Shown here piece by piece: positions 1 through 7,228 of a stretch of 64,000 nt of DNA. The stretch comes from Halomonas saccharevitans (GTDB lineage Bacteria; Pseudomonadota; Gammaproteobacteria; Pseudomonadales; Halomonadaceae). How positions within the stretch are numbered: the stretch's first letter is position 1; each line of letters begins with the position of its first letter. Location of the stretch: positions 62,001-126,000 of the forward strand of contig NZ_FPAQ01000002.1 of assembly GCF_900116405.1 (NCBI RefSeq), given 5' to 3'. The position numbers were made by a program, and so were the translations under genes. A model generated the notes under the pieces. It did not search any database. It saw only the letters and a list, made by a program, of their open reading frames with translations, and was not told the DNA's origin.

Positions 1-39
1 CGCACCAAGCTCTTCCTCGGCCAGATCCTCGGCCACTGA
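1..39 (+). CDS. 3' end of an unidentified gene cut by the window edge
   Basis: Frame 1 reads twelve codons (RTKLFLGQILGH) and then a TGA. Codon use is like the neighbours, and a GC-rich gap follows before the norC promoter, so this is plausibly the tail of an upstream gene. Too little is present to name a product. Confidence 0.35.
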   Translation, partial: RTKLFLGQILGH

Positions 40-93
40 GCCCCTCCCGGGCGGCGGCCTCGCGGTCGTCGTCCGCCTTCCTCTTGCCGAAAA

Positions 94-107
94 TTGATCG
101 ACGTCAA
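94..107 (+). promoter_or_regulatory. FNR/Dnr box upstream of norCB
   Basis: TTGAT-CGAC-GTCAA matches the FNR/Dnr consensus TTGAT-N4-ATCAA in 9 of 10 positions. A TAGGCT hexamer at 131-136 lies where a -10 element would be for an activator centred near -41.5, so a class II Dnr-dependent promoter is likely. The candidate regulator is the Dnr-type protein at 24736-25473; this link is inference. Confidence 0.75.
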
Positions 108-229
108 GGCTCCATGCCGTGCCCTGCTGCTAGGCTTAACATGTATTTCCTATACATCTTAATAAGGGCGCAGGGCCGCTTGCCGTGAGAGGCGACGGCA
201 CTGCCACACGAGCAAGGGGGGTATGGTCC

Positions 230-682
230 ATGGCCGACGGTCTCACCAAGTCGGCGGCCCGCAACATCTTCTACGGCGGGTCGCTGTTCTTCTTTCTGCT
301 GTTTGCCGCACTGACGGCCCACAGCCACTGGTACATGGTCACCACGTCCACCGACAGCGAGGGGCTCACCGAGTCCGTCAAGCACGGCAAGGAAGTGTGG
401 GAAAAGAACATGTGCATCAACTGCCACAGCATCATGGGCGAGGGCGCCTACTTCGCGCCGGAGCTGGGCAACGTCTGGGAGCGCTACGGCGGTCACGAGA
501 ACCCCGACGCGGCCCGCGCGGGCCTCGCCGCCTGGATCCGCGCGCAGCCGCTGGGGGGCGAGGGACGCCGCCAGATGCCCGCCTACGACTTCAGCGAGGA
601 GGAGATGCAGTCGCTGATCGACTTCCTGGAGTGGACCGACGGCATCGACGACCAGGACTGGCCGCCGCACCCCGCCGGCTGA
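230..682 (+). CDS. norC: Nitric oxide reductase cytochrome c subunit NorC
   Basis: This is the membrane-anchored cytochrome c subunit of respiratory cNOR, which passes electrons to NorB for the reduction of NO to N2O on the periplasmic side. The 150-residue protein has one N-terminal membrane anchor (about residues 13-32) and a CINCH heme c motif with a later Met (RRQMP) as likely sixth ligand. The ATG at 230 is chosen over a GTG at 185 because it follows a purine-rich AAGGGGGG stretch and gives the usual NorC length. norB follows after 61 bp. A Dnr box and -10 lie upstream. Confidence 0.95.
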   Translation: MADGLTKSAARNIFYGGSLFFFLLFAALTAHSHWYMVTTSTDSEGLTESVKHGKEVWEKNMCINCHSIMGEGAYFAPELGNVWERYGGHENPDAARAGLAAWIRAQPLGGEGRRQMPAYDFSEEEMQSLIDFLEWTDGIDDQDWPPHPAG

Positions 683-743
683 GCCGCCGGACCGCCGGGA
701 CGCCGGACCGCGGATCGCGGATCAATCGAGGAGAACGATACCG

Positions 744-2099
744 ATGAAATACGAAACCCAGAAGGTGGCGCTGCCCTTCTTCATGGTGGCCATGGCGCTC
801 TTCGCGCTGCAGGTGGTCTTCGGGCTGCTGGCCGCCACCGTCTATGCCTGGCCCAACTTCATGGCCGAGGTCATGCCCTTCAATATCATGCGCGTCAGCC
901 ATACCAACCTGCTGATCGTCTGGCTGCTGATCGGCTTCATGGGCGCCACCTACTATCTGATGCCGGAAGAGGCCGAGCGCGAGACCCACAGCCCCACCAT
1001 CGCCTATATCCAGCTGGCGATCTTCGCCTTCGCCGGCGCCGCGGCGCTGGTCGGCTACCAGTTCGGGATCCACGAAGGGCGCGAGTTTCTCGAGCAGCCG
1101 TTCTGGATCAAGGTACTGATCACCATCTCGTTCCTGATGTTCCTGTTCAATACCAGCATGACCCTCGCCAAGGGGCGGCGAACCGCCATCAACCTGGTGC
1201 TGATGCTGGGCCTGTGGCTGGCCGCAGTGTTCTGGCTGTTCGCCTTCTACAACCCCTCCAACCTCGCCGTGGACAAGCTCTACTGGTGGTGGGTGGTGCA
1301 CCTCTGGGTCGAGGGCGTGTGGGAGCTGATCATGGCGGCGCTGCTGGGTTACCTGCTGATCAAGATGACCGGCGTCGACCGCGAGGTGATCGAGAAGTGG
1401 CTCTATATCATCGTCGGCCTGTCGCTGTTCTCCGGGCTGCTGGGCACCGGCCACCACTATTACTGGATCGGCGCGCCGAGCTACTGGCAGCCCATCGGCA
1501 GCATCTTCTCCACTCTGGAGGTGATCCCCTTCTTCGCCATGGTGGTGTTCGCCTTCACCATGTTCTGGAAGGGCAGCCGCAACCATCCCAACAAGGCCGC
1601 CATGCTGTGGGCCCTGGGTTGCCCGACCGTGGCCTTCTTCGGCGCCGGCGTGTGGGGCTTCATGCACACCCTGCACTGGGTCAACTATTACAGCCACGGC
1701 ACCCAGGTCACCGCCGCCCACGGCCACCTGGCCTTCTACGGGGCGTACGTGATGTTGATGCTTGGCATCATCACCTTCGCCATGCCGCAGCTGCGCCGCG
1801 TGCAGCCCTATAACCAGGTGCTGAACATGTGGGGCTTCTGGATCATGACCGGCGCCATGTGCTTCATGACCTTCACGCTGACCTTCGCGGGTGTCGTCCA
1901 GACCCACCTGCAGCGCGTGCTGGGGATGAACTACATGGAGGTGCAGGACCAGCTCGGTCTCTTCTACCTGATGCGCCTGGGCGCCGGCGTGGCGGTGGCC
2001 ATCGGCGCGGTGATGCTGATCTATGCCTTCTTCGGCCCGGCTCGCGAGCAGGTGCCGGCCGGCGGCACCCAGCTGACCGCGGGGCCCGATCGCGCCTGA
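744..2099 (+). CDS. norB: Nitric oxide reductase catalytic subunit NorB
   Basis: NorB is the heme-copper-oxidase-like subunit that reduces two NO to N2O at a heme b3/FeB site. The 451-residue, roughly 12-helix protein has the cNOR length and no quinol-oxidase extension. Visible ligands are H53 and H328 region for the low-spin heme (VSHTN and AHGH, H326/H328), H186 in HLWVEGVWE with the NOR-specific glutamates E190 and E194, and H237-H238 in GTGHHYY for FeB. A clear AGGAG-type ribosome site precedes the ATG. A 9-bp-stem hairpin separates it from norQ, which could lower expression of the activation genes relative to norCB. Confidence 0.97.
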   Translation: MKYETQKVALPFFMVAMALFALQVVFGLLAATVYAWPNFMAEVMPFNIMRVSHTNLLIVWLLIGFMGATYYLMPEEAERETHSPTIAYIQLAIFAFAGAAALVGYQFGIHEGREFLEQPFWIKVLITISFLMFLFNTSMTLAKGRRTAINLVLMLGLWLAAVFWLFAFYNPSNLAVDKLYWWWVVHLWVEGVWELIMAALLGYLLIKMTGVDREVIEKWLYIIVGLSLFSGLLGTGHHYYWIGAPSYWQPIGSIFSTLEVIPFFAMVVFAFTMFWKGSRNHPNKAAMLWALGCPTVAFFGAGVWGFMHTLHWVNYYSHGTQVTAAHGHLAFYGAYVMLMLGIITFAMPQLRRVQPYNQVLNMWGFWIMTGAMCFMTFTLTFAGVVQTHLQRVLGMNYMEVQDQLGLFYLMRLGAGVAVAIGAVMLIYAFFGPAREQVPAGGTQLTAGPDRA

Positions 2100-2105
2100 C
2101 CCACC

Positions 2106-2127
2106 GAGGGCCCCGGTCGGGGCCCTC
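2106..2127 (+). terminator. Hairpin between norB and norQ (attenuator or mRNA-stability element)
   Basis: A perfect inverted repeat with 9-bp arms (GAGGGCCCC / GGGGCCCTC) and a 4-nt loop starts 6 bp after the norB stop. There is no T-run after it, so partial termination or protection of the norCB message is more likely than full termination. Confidence 0.6.
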
Positions 2128-2156
2128 GTTCGTTCACCCAGACGGGAGTGATCCCC

Positions 2157-2969
2157 ATGCCGCTTTCCTCCGTGGCCGCCGACGCCGACGAGCAGGCGAT
2201 TCCCTACTACCAGAGCGTCGGCAACGAGTGCGCCCTGTTCGACCAGGCCTTCCAGCAGCGCCTGCCCATGCTGCTCAAGGGGCCGACCGGCTGCGGCAAG
2301 ACCCGCTTTGTCAGCCACATGGCGGCCAAGCTCGGCAAGCCGCTCTACACCGTCTCCTGCCACGACGACCTGACCGCCGCCGACCTCACCGGACGCTATC
2401 TGCTGCAGGGCGGCGAGACCCGCTGGGTCGACGGCCCGTTGACTCGCGCGGTGCGCGAGGGCGGCATCTGCTACCTCGACGAGGTGGTGGAGGCGCGCAA
2501 GGATGTCACCGTGGTGCTCCACCCGCTGACCGACGACCGCCGCCTGCTGCCCCTGGAGCGCACCGGCGAGCTGCTCGAGGCGCCGGACGACTTCATGCTG
2601 GTGGTCTCCTACAACCCGGGCTATCAGCACATCCTCAAGTCGCTCAAGCCGAGTACCCGGCAGCGCTTCGTGGCGATGTCCTTCGATTTCCCGCCGCCGG
2701 CGGTGGAGCGCGACATCGTCGCCCGGGAGAGCGGTCTCGAGCCCGATCGCTGCGCGGCGCTGGTCAACCTGGCGGCGAGCCTGCGCGCGATGAAGGGCCA
2801 GGACCTGGAGGAGGGCGTCTCCACCCGGCTGCTGGTCTACTGCGCGACCCTGATCGGCGCCGGCATGCCGATCCTGGAGGCCGCCCGTGCCACCCTGGTG
2901 GAGCCGCTCTCCGACGACGCGGACGTTCAGGAAGGGCTGATGGAAGCCATTCAGGCCACTTTCGGCTAA
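2157..2969 (+). CDS. norQ: NorQ-type MoxR AAA+ ATPase
   Basis: This is a 270-residue AAA+ ATPase of the CbbQ/NirQ/NorQ family, which works with the VWA protein NorD to activate NorCB, probably by driving FeB insertion (family knowledge). The Walker A motif GPTGCGKT is at about residue 42-49, the Walker B CYLDEV at about residue 105, and the sensor region includes VSYNPGYQ. The ATG at 2157 follows GACGGGAG at a good distance; a GTG at 2148 overlaps that ribosome site and is rejected. The downstream norD is separated by a 297-bp gap filled by a structured repeat. Confidence 0.93.
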   Translation: MPLSSVAADADEQAIPYYQSVGNECALFDQAFQQRLPMLLKGPTGCGKTRFVSHMAAKLGKPLYTVSCHDDLTAADLTGRYLLQGGETRWVDGPLTRAVREGGICYLDEVVEARKDVTVVLHPLTDDRRLLPLERTGELLEAPDDFMLVVSYNPGYQHILKSLKPSTRQRFVAMSFDFPPPAVERDIVARESGLEPDRCAALVNLAASLRAMKGQDLEEGVSTRLLVYCATLIGAGMPILEAARATLVEPLSDDADVQEGLMEAIQATFG

Positions 2970-3023
2970 GAAGGTGCTGATGCCTTGCCGCCGAGTCACC
3001 GGAAACGGCCCACCGGAGAGGGG

Positions 3024-3203
3024 CGCCGGGAACAGGTCGAAGAGGAGGTCATTTGCCAGGGGTGAGGAGGATTCCTCCGAACGGGCTGGCCAAGAATGGC
3101 CAGCACCGGACCTGCAAGCGGAGCAGGACGCGAGAGCGAAGCAGGGCAAATGTAGCGCCCAGGGACGGGTTCACAGCGCCTCCTCGTAGCCCTGTACCCG
3201 GCA
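3024..3203. repeat. Dispersed structured repeat, long form (copy 1), between norQ and norD
   Basis: Imperfect outer arms of about 25 nt (3024-3048 and 3179-3203) enclose an inner CATTTGCC (3050-3057) / GGCAAATG (3145-3152) pair and a core at 3151-3180. That core has one substitution relative to the core of the element at 21823-21930. The region between the inner arms carries further hairpins: GGAGG-ATT-CCTCC near 3066-3078 and GCTGGCC-AAGAAT-GGCCAGC at 3085-3104. The whole would fold as a branched RNA or cruciform. It splits norQ from norD, so it may modulate read-through. I associate similar repeats with Halomonas genomes, from memory. Confidence 0.75.
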
Positions 3204-3266
3204 AAGCCCCGGTGCTTCACCGGCGTAACGTCAATCCAGCTCGACACATGCACCAGGAGACAAGGG

Positions 3267-5213
3267 ATGCTGGACTTTCTAGAGGTCGAGGAGACCGTCG
3301 GCCGCTTCTGGCACCGCTGGGCGTCCGGGGCGGCGAGCTACCCCGACCACCCCGAGGCGGCGGTGACCCTCGAGAGCCTGCGCCCCATGCTCGGCGTCTT
3401 CTTCCGCGCCGGCGGCGGCGAGGCGGGGGTCGAGGTGGCCGCCATTGCCCGGCGCGCCTCGGCGCACCGGCTGAGCCTGCGCCAGCGCCTGGGCCTCGAT
3501 GAGGAGGATCTCGACCAGGCCCGTCGCGACGAGGAGCACCTGCTGCTGCCGCCGCGCCTGGCGCTGTTTCCCGAGGCGACCCTCAACCGCGACCTCTACC
3601 TGTGGCTCACCGCCTTCCTGGCCGAGGCCCGGCCGGTAACGCTTGCCGCGGACCCGCTGCAGGCCGATCTCCAATGCCTGCGCGAGGCACGTCGCACCGT
3701 GCGGGCGGCGCTGGCGCGCTTCCCGGGTCTGACGGATCGTTACGTGCGGCTGAGCGGCGAACTGCTCGCCATCCGCCCGCGGCGCAAGGGGCTGCCGCCC
3801 ATGGAGGCCGCCCTGGAGGCTGCCGTGCGCGCGGAGCTGGGCGCGCCCGACCCCGAGGAGGCCTGGGCCCGCGCCATGCAGCGGGCCCTCCGCGAGCCGG
3901 ACCGCCCCCTGGACGACTTCCGCGCGCCACGCGGCTATCGGCCGCTGCTGCCGGTGCCGCTTTGGGGCCAGGCCATCACCCTGGGCACTCGCGACGAGGC
4001 CCGCGAGGCCACCCAGGACGACGACGAGACGCCGACCAGCGCCGCCGCCTCCCCCGAGGACGACCAGGGCAAGCGCAAGGCCGACCGCCGCGAGCAGGAC
4101 CAGGCAGACCGCGACGACCCGCTGATGCTCAACAACATGGAGAAGATGCTCTCCTGGGCCGAGATGGTGAACCTCAACCGCCTCGTGGACGACGATGAGG
4201 AAGAGGAAGCCAAGAAGGCCGCCGATCAGATCGACGAGATCGTGCTCACGCCCAACCGCAAGCGGGCGGCCTCGACGCTCAAGCTCGACCTCGACCTGGC
4301 CCCGGACGAGGCCAGCGGCGGCCGGCTGGCGGGGCGCCATACCTATCCCGAGTGGAACCACCGCCGCCAGGCCTACCTTCCCGATCACTGCGTGGTACTC
4401 AGCGGCGTGCAGGAGGAGGAGGGCGAGGACTGGACGCCGGACGAGACCACCCGCCGGCGCATCCGCCGGGTGCGCCGCGAGTTCGAGGCCCTGCGCCCGC
4501 GGCGCGAGCTCCTGCGCGGTCAGCTCGACGGCAGCGAGCTCGACATGGACGCGGTGATCCGCTCTCGCTGCGACCTGGCCGCCACCGGCGAGTCCAGCGA
4601 TCGGCTCTACATCGACAGCCGCACCCAGGCCCGCGACCTGGCGGTGTCGATCCTGGTCGACGTGTCGCTCTCCACCGAGGCCTGGCTGCAGGATCGCCGG
4701 GTGCTGGACGTGGCCAAGGAGGCGCTGCTGGTGCTGGGCCACGGCCTGGCCGGGTGTGGAGACGACTATTCGATTCACAGCTTCACCTCCCAGCGCCGCC
4801 ACAAGGTCTGGGTGAATACCCTGAAGGACTTCGACGAGCCCATGGGGGAGCGGGTCTCGCGGCGCATCTCGGCGCTCAAGCCGGGCAGCTATACCCGCAT
4901 GGGACCGGCCATTCGCCATCTCACCAAGCAACTGAGCGAGCGGCCCAACCGCCATCGGCTACTGCTGCTGCTCACCGACGGCAAGCCCAACGACAACGAC
5001 TACTACGAGGGGCGCTACGGCATCGAGGACACCCGCAAGGCGGTGCTCGAGGCGCGGCGTCAGGAGGTGAAAGTGTTCGGCGTGACCATCGACCGCGAGG
5101 CGGGGCAGTATATTCCCCACCTGTTCGGCCGCGGCGGCTACGCCATCGTGCAGCGCCCGGAGCACCTCTCCCTGGCGTTGCCGGGTATCTATCGCCAGAT
5201 CATCGCCACCTGA
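3267..5213 (+). CDS. norD: NorD: VWA-domain nitric oxide reductase activation protein
   Basis: NorD is a cytoplasmic VWA-domain partner of the NorQ ATPase, needed for active NorCB. The 648-residue protein has an alpha-helical N-terminal part, an acidic low-complexity middle (around residues 250-330) and a C-terminal VWA domain with a complete MIDAS: D465-x-S467-x-S469, followed by the LLTDGKPND region. The ATG at 3267 follows an AGGAG site in ACCAGGAGACAAGGG. It is the fourth nor gene in the same orientation. Confidence 0.93.
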   Translation: MLDFLEVEETVGRFWHRWASGAASYPDHPEAAVTLESLRPMLGVFFRAGGGEAGVEVAAIARRASAHRLSLRQRLGLDEEDLDQARRDEEHLLLPPRLALFPEATLNRDLYLWLTAFLAEARPVTLAADPLQADLQCLREARRTVRAALARFPGLTDRYVRLSGELLAIRPRRKGLPPMEAALEAAVRAELGAPDPEEAWARAMQRALREPDRPLDDFRAPRGYRPLLPVPLWGQAITLGTRDEAREATQDDDETPTSAAASPEDDQGKRKADRREQDQADRDDPLMLNNMEKMLSWAEMVNLNRLVDDDEEEEAKKAADQIDEIVLTPNRKRAASTLKLDLDLAPDEASGGRLAGRHTYPEWNHRRQAYLPDHCVVLSGVQEEEGEDWTPDETTRRRIRRVRREFEALRPRRELLRGQLDGSELDMDAVIRSRCDLAATGESSDRLYIDSRTQARDLAVSILVDVSLSTEAWLQDRRVLDVAKEALLVLGHGLAGCGDDYSIHSFTSQRRHKVWVNTLKDFDEPMGERVSRRISALKPGSYTRMGPAIRHLTKQLSERPNRHRLLLLLTDGKPNDNDYYEGRYGIEDTRKAVLEARRQEVKVFGVTIDREAGQYIPHLFGRGGYAIVQRPEHLSLALPGIYRQIIAT

Positions 5214-5278
5214 ACTTCACCATCAGAACGTCATCACCAGAGCCTCGTCCGGCGAGGCCCAACGCAAGGAGGAGTGCC

Positions 5279-5497
5279 ATGTCTCCCCGTTCTCGATTCG
5301 TGCTGGCCGCAGCGACCTGGTGCCTGGCCGCCGTGGCGCTGGTGCTGCCGCTGGTGTGGCTGCTCAACAACCGCGACTGGGGCATCGGCCTGATGCTGCT
5401 GACTCCGTTCCTGGTCTACGGCCTGATGCGCCTGGGCCGCGCCCTGGAGGGGTGGGCAAGGGCGACGCCGCCACCCGAGCACTCGCAGCGTCGCTAG
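5279..5497 (+). CDS. Small two-helix membrane protein at the end of the nor cluster
   Basis: The 72-residue product has two hydrophobic segments (about residues 7-28 and 35-50) and a basic C-terminus. A strong AAGGAGGA site at 5266-5273 sits 5 bp before the ATG. It lies 65 bp after norD and directly before a strong bidirectional hairpin, so it is probably the last gene of the nor operon. I do not recognise a named family. A role in NorCB assembly is possible from position only. Confidence 0.7.
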   Translation: MSPRSRFVLAAATWCLAAVALVLPLVWLLNNRDWGIGLMLLTPFLVYGLMRLGRALEGWARATPPPEHSQRR

Positions 5498-5529
5498 CCA
5501 CCCCCCACGATCTGGAACCACACGACGTC

Positions 5530-5555
5530 GAAGGGCCTGCGGATGCAGGCCCTTC
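5530..5555. terminator. Bidirectional terminator hairpin between convergent nor units
   Basis: Perfect 11-bp arms (GAAGGGCCTGC / GCAGGCCCTTC) flank a 4-nt GGAT loop. It lies between the 3' ends of the small membrane gene (plus strand) and the norF-like gene (minus strand). Confidence 0.75.
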
Positions 5556-5575
5556 GGCATTGCGGGCAGTGAGTA

Positions 5576-5866
5576 TCAGGTAAAGCGCGCCGCCAGGTAG
5601 CCGCCGGCGATCAGCGCCAGCGTCAGCAGCACCAGGCCCACGAAGGTGCCCTTCCAGGCCGGCGTGGCGGCGCGCAGGTTGAGATAGACCATCAGGAGCC
5701 GCTGCGCCTTGAAGCCGGTGGCGGCGATCACCAGGCCCGCCGACCACAGCGGCAGCGCCTGCCAGCTGTGCTGGTCCAGGCGCGCCGAGACCATCGAGAG
5801 CAGCGTCAGGGCCATCAGCGTGGCCCAGGTGGTGAGCAGGCGGCGGGTGCCGGGAAGCGTAGTCAT
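5576..5866 (-). CDS. norF: NorF-like small membrane protein (cytochrome oxidase subunit IV-like)
   Basis: The 96-residue protein has three predicted membrane helices and resembles the prokaryotic cytochrome c oxidase subunit IV / NorF group, which accompanies NorE and affects cNOR activity without being catalytic. The ATG at 5866 has GAGGTG just upstream; an in-frame GTG at 5872 is less likely. It follows norE in the same direction after about 100 bp occupied by 19-nt tandem repeats. The symbol is given on context and topology, so it is moderately sure. Confidence 0.75.
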   Translation of the reverse strand: MTTLPGTRRLLTTWATLMALTLLSMVSARLDQHSWQALPLWSAGLVIAATGFKAQRLLMVYLNLRAATPAWKGTFVGLVLLTLALIAGGYLAARFT

Positions 5867-5881
5867 GATCACCTCGGGAGA

Positions 5882-5976
5882 GAGCCTTCAGCTTGATGGA
5901 GAGCCTTCAGCTTGATAAAGAGCCCTCAATTAGCTGAAGAGCCCTCAGCGCAATAGGGAGCTATCAGCTCAGCGTA
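5882..5976. repeat. Five tandem 19-nt degenerate repeats between norE and norF
   Basis: Units start at 5882, 5901, 5920, 5939 and 5958, each beginning GAGCCTTCAG or a close variant (GAGCCCTCA, GAGCTATCA). The period is exactly 19 nt, and units one and two differ only at the end. The last unit runs over the norE stop codon, so the repeat tract defines the 3' end of norE and the norE-norF spacer. Confidence 0.85.
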
Positions 5977-6550
5977 ATAGATAGAGCAGCGGGTAGAGCA
6001 GGATCCAGATCAGGTCGACCATGTGCCAGAAGGCCGCGGCGGTCTCCACGTTTTCGGTGGAGGTGCGCCACGTCACCAGGGCCAGCAGCGCCAGGCCGAA
6101 CAGCACGTGGGCGAAGTGGAAGGCGGTTAGCCCGTAGTAGAAACCAAAGAAGGCGTTGGTCTCCGGGGTGATGCCGGCGGCGAACTTGCCGGCATACTCG
6201 ATTCCCTTGATGACCCCGAACAGCACGCCCAGCGCCATGGAGACCCCCAGCCATTGGCGGGCACGGCGGATCCGGTCGGCGCTCACCGCCTCCACGGCCA
6301 GGGCCACGCAGAGCCCGCTGGTCAGCAGCACCAGGGTGTTGAGTCCGCCGACCAGCGGGTCGAGCTGGCGCTGGGAGGCGTCGAACAGCGCCGTCGCCCC
6401 GACACGCTGTGCGGCGTAGAGCGCGAAGAAGGCGCTGAAGACCAGCATCTCGCTCAAGATCAGCACCCACATCAGCGGGTTGCCGGGCAGCGCCGAGAGC
6501 GGACCCCAGCCGGGGTTGGGCAGCTCGCGTGGCAGGGTGCGCTCGCTCAT
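5969..6550 (-). CDS. norE: NorE: cytochrome c oxidase subunit III-like protein
   Basis: The 193-residue protein is a five-helix COX3-family membrane protein without the first two helices of oxidase subunit III, as in NorE of Paracoccus. Recognisable stretches are PLMWVLILSEMLVFSAFF, the FHFAHVLFG helix and the terminal FWHMVDLIWILLYPLLYL. NorE is not required for catalysis but improves NO reduction. The start overlaps the stop of the upstream gene by 4 bp, so the two are translationally coupled. Confidence 0.88.
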   Translation of the reverse strand: MSERTLPRELPNPGWGPLSALPGNPLMWVLILSEMLVFSAFFALYAAQRVGATALFDASQRQLDPLVGGLNTLVLLTSGLCVALAVEAVSADRIRRARQWLGVSMALGVLFGVIKGIEYAGKFAAGITPETNAFFGFYYGLTAFHFAHVLFGLALLALVTWRTSTENVETAAAFWHMVDLIWILLYPLLYLLR

Positions 6551-7011
6551 TCGTCCGCCAGGGTGACCCGGGCGCCACCGAAGGCCAGGCTCGTCGGGTC
6601 GCGCACCGGCTCATTGGAGGTCAGCCGGCTGATGCCCACGCCGCAGCGCGCCACCATCCAGATCAGGCAGGCGGTGAAGTAGACGTAGCCCAGCGCCCAG
6701 GGCGCCACCGCGGGGGCGCCGACCAGCCCCAGCAGCTGCCAGGCGGCGACGAAGAGCCCCCCGCCCAGCATGCCCAGCCAGAAGGTGCGGATCTGGAACT
6801 GCAGGTGACTCTGCACCCAGGGCGCGGCGTGGCGCCGCTTGAGGTGGGCGATCAGCACGCCGATGGGCGCGGTGACCACGGCCAGCACGCTGCCCAGGAA
6901 CAGCATGTAGACGACGATGGCCGCGCCGCGGCCGCGGGCGGCCTTCTCCGAGTCGAAGTCGCCGTCGTGGGCCGGGGAGTGAAACTGAGTGTGGGACTGG
7001 GTTAGGGACAT
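6547..7011 (-). CDS. Predicted multi-helix membrane protein, first gene of the norE operon
   Basis: The 154-residue protein has three hydrophobic segments separated by a basic loop (HLKRRHAAP) and resembles the DUF4870/COG3671 type of small membrane proteins; that assignment is tentative. The ATG at 7011 is chosen because the frame upstream of it is not gene-like and the promoter elements lie at 7086-7127. It overlaps norE by 4 bp (ATGA), giving a Dnr-controlled operon of this gene, norE and norF. Confidence 0.7.
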   Translation of the reverse strand: MSLTQSHTQFHSPAHDGDFDSEKAARGRGAAIVVYMLFLGSVLAVVTAPIGVLIAHLKRRHAAPWVQSHLQFQIRTFWLGMLGGGLFVAAWQLLGLVGAPAVAPWALGYVYFTACLIWMVARCGVGISRLTSNEPVRDPTSLAFGGARVTLADE

Positions 7012-7085
7012 CGGGGAACACCTCGCATCCGGCACTCGGCCGGAGTCCGTATAGAGGGCCGGCCTATTGATGTATTTCACATGCC

Positions 7086-7127
7086 ACTATAGCGCGGGGT
7101 GCGCCTGCCTTCCCTAACCTGGATCAA
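7086..7127 (-). promoter_or_regulatory. Dnr/FNR-type class II promoter of the norE operon
   Basis: On the minus strand TTGAT-CCAG-GTTAG (7114-7127) is an FNR-like box with one perfect and one degraded half. A TATAGT hexamer at 7086-7091 is placed exactly where a -10 element falls if the box is centred at -41.5. The first gene starts at 7011. Confidence 0.65.
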
Positions 7128-7145
7128 GTCCGCGCCCGTAAACGC

Positions 7146-7169
7146 GAATGCCGCCCGTGGGCGGCATTC
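7146..7169. terminator. Terminator hairpin after narK1
   Basis: Perfect 11-bp arms GAATGCCGCCC / GGGCGGCATTC with a 2-bp centre. It lies downstream of the minus-strand narK gene ending at 7229 and upstream of the norE promoter, so it probably insulates the two units. The right arm is partly repeated just after it (GGCATTCCTGA twice). Confidence 0.6.
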
Positions 7170-7228
7170 CTGAGTCGGCATTCCTGAAGTGAAGTGAGTG
7201 GAGTGAGTGGCGTGAATGGCGGAGCGGA

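Noticed and set aside
591..3149. Long minus-strand open frame of 852 codons over norB and norQ
   Set aside because: It is a shadow of the plus-strand genes in GC-rich DNA: His/Gln/Gly-rich nonsense composition and no recognisable domain.
5882..5976. Considered as a CRISPR array
   Set aside because: The 19-nt units are contiguous with no spacers and there are no cas genes nearby.
7081..7130. TTGATGTATTTCAC near 7072-7085 considered as a second FNR box
   Set aside because: Only the first half matches; the second half TTCAC fits poorly and it would lie downstream of the -10 element.
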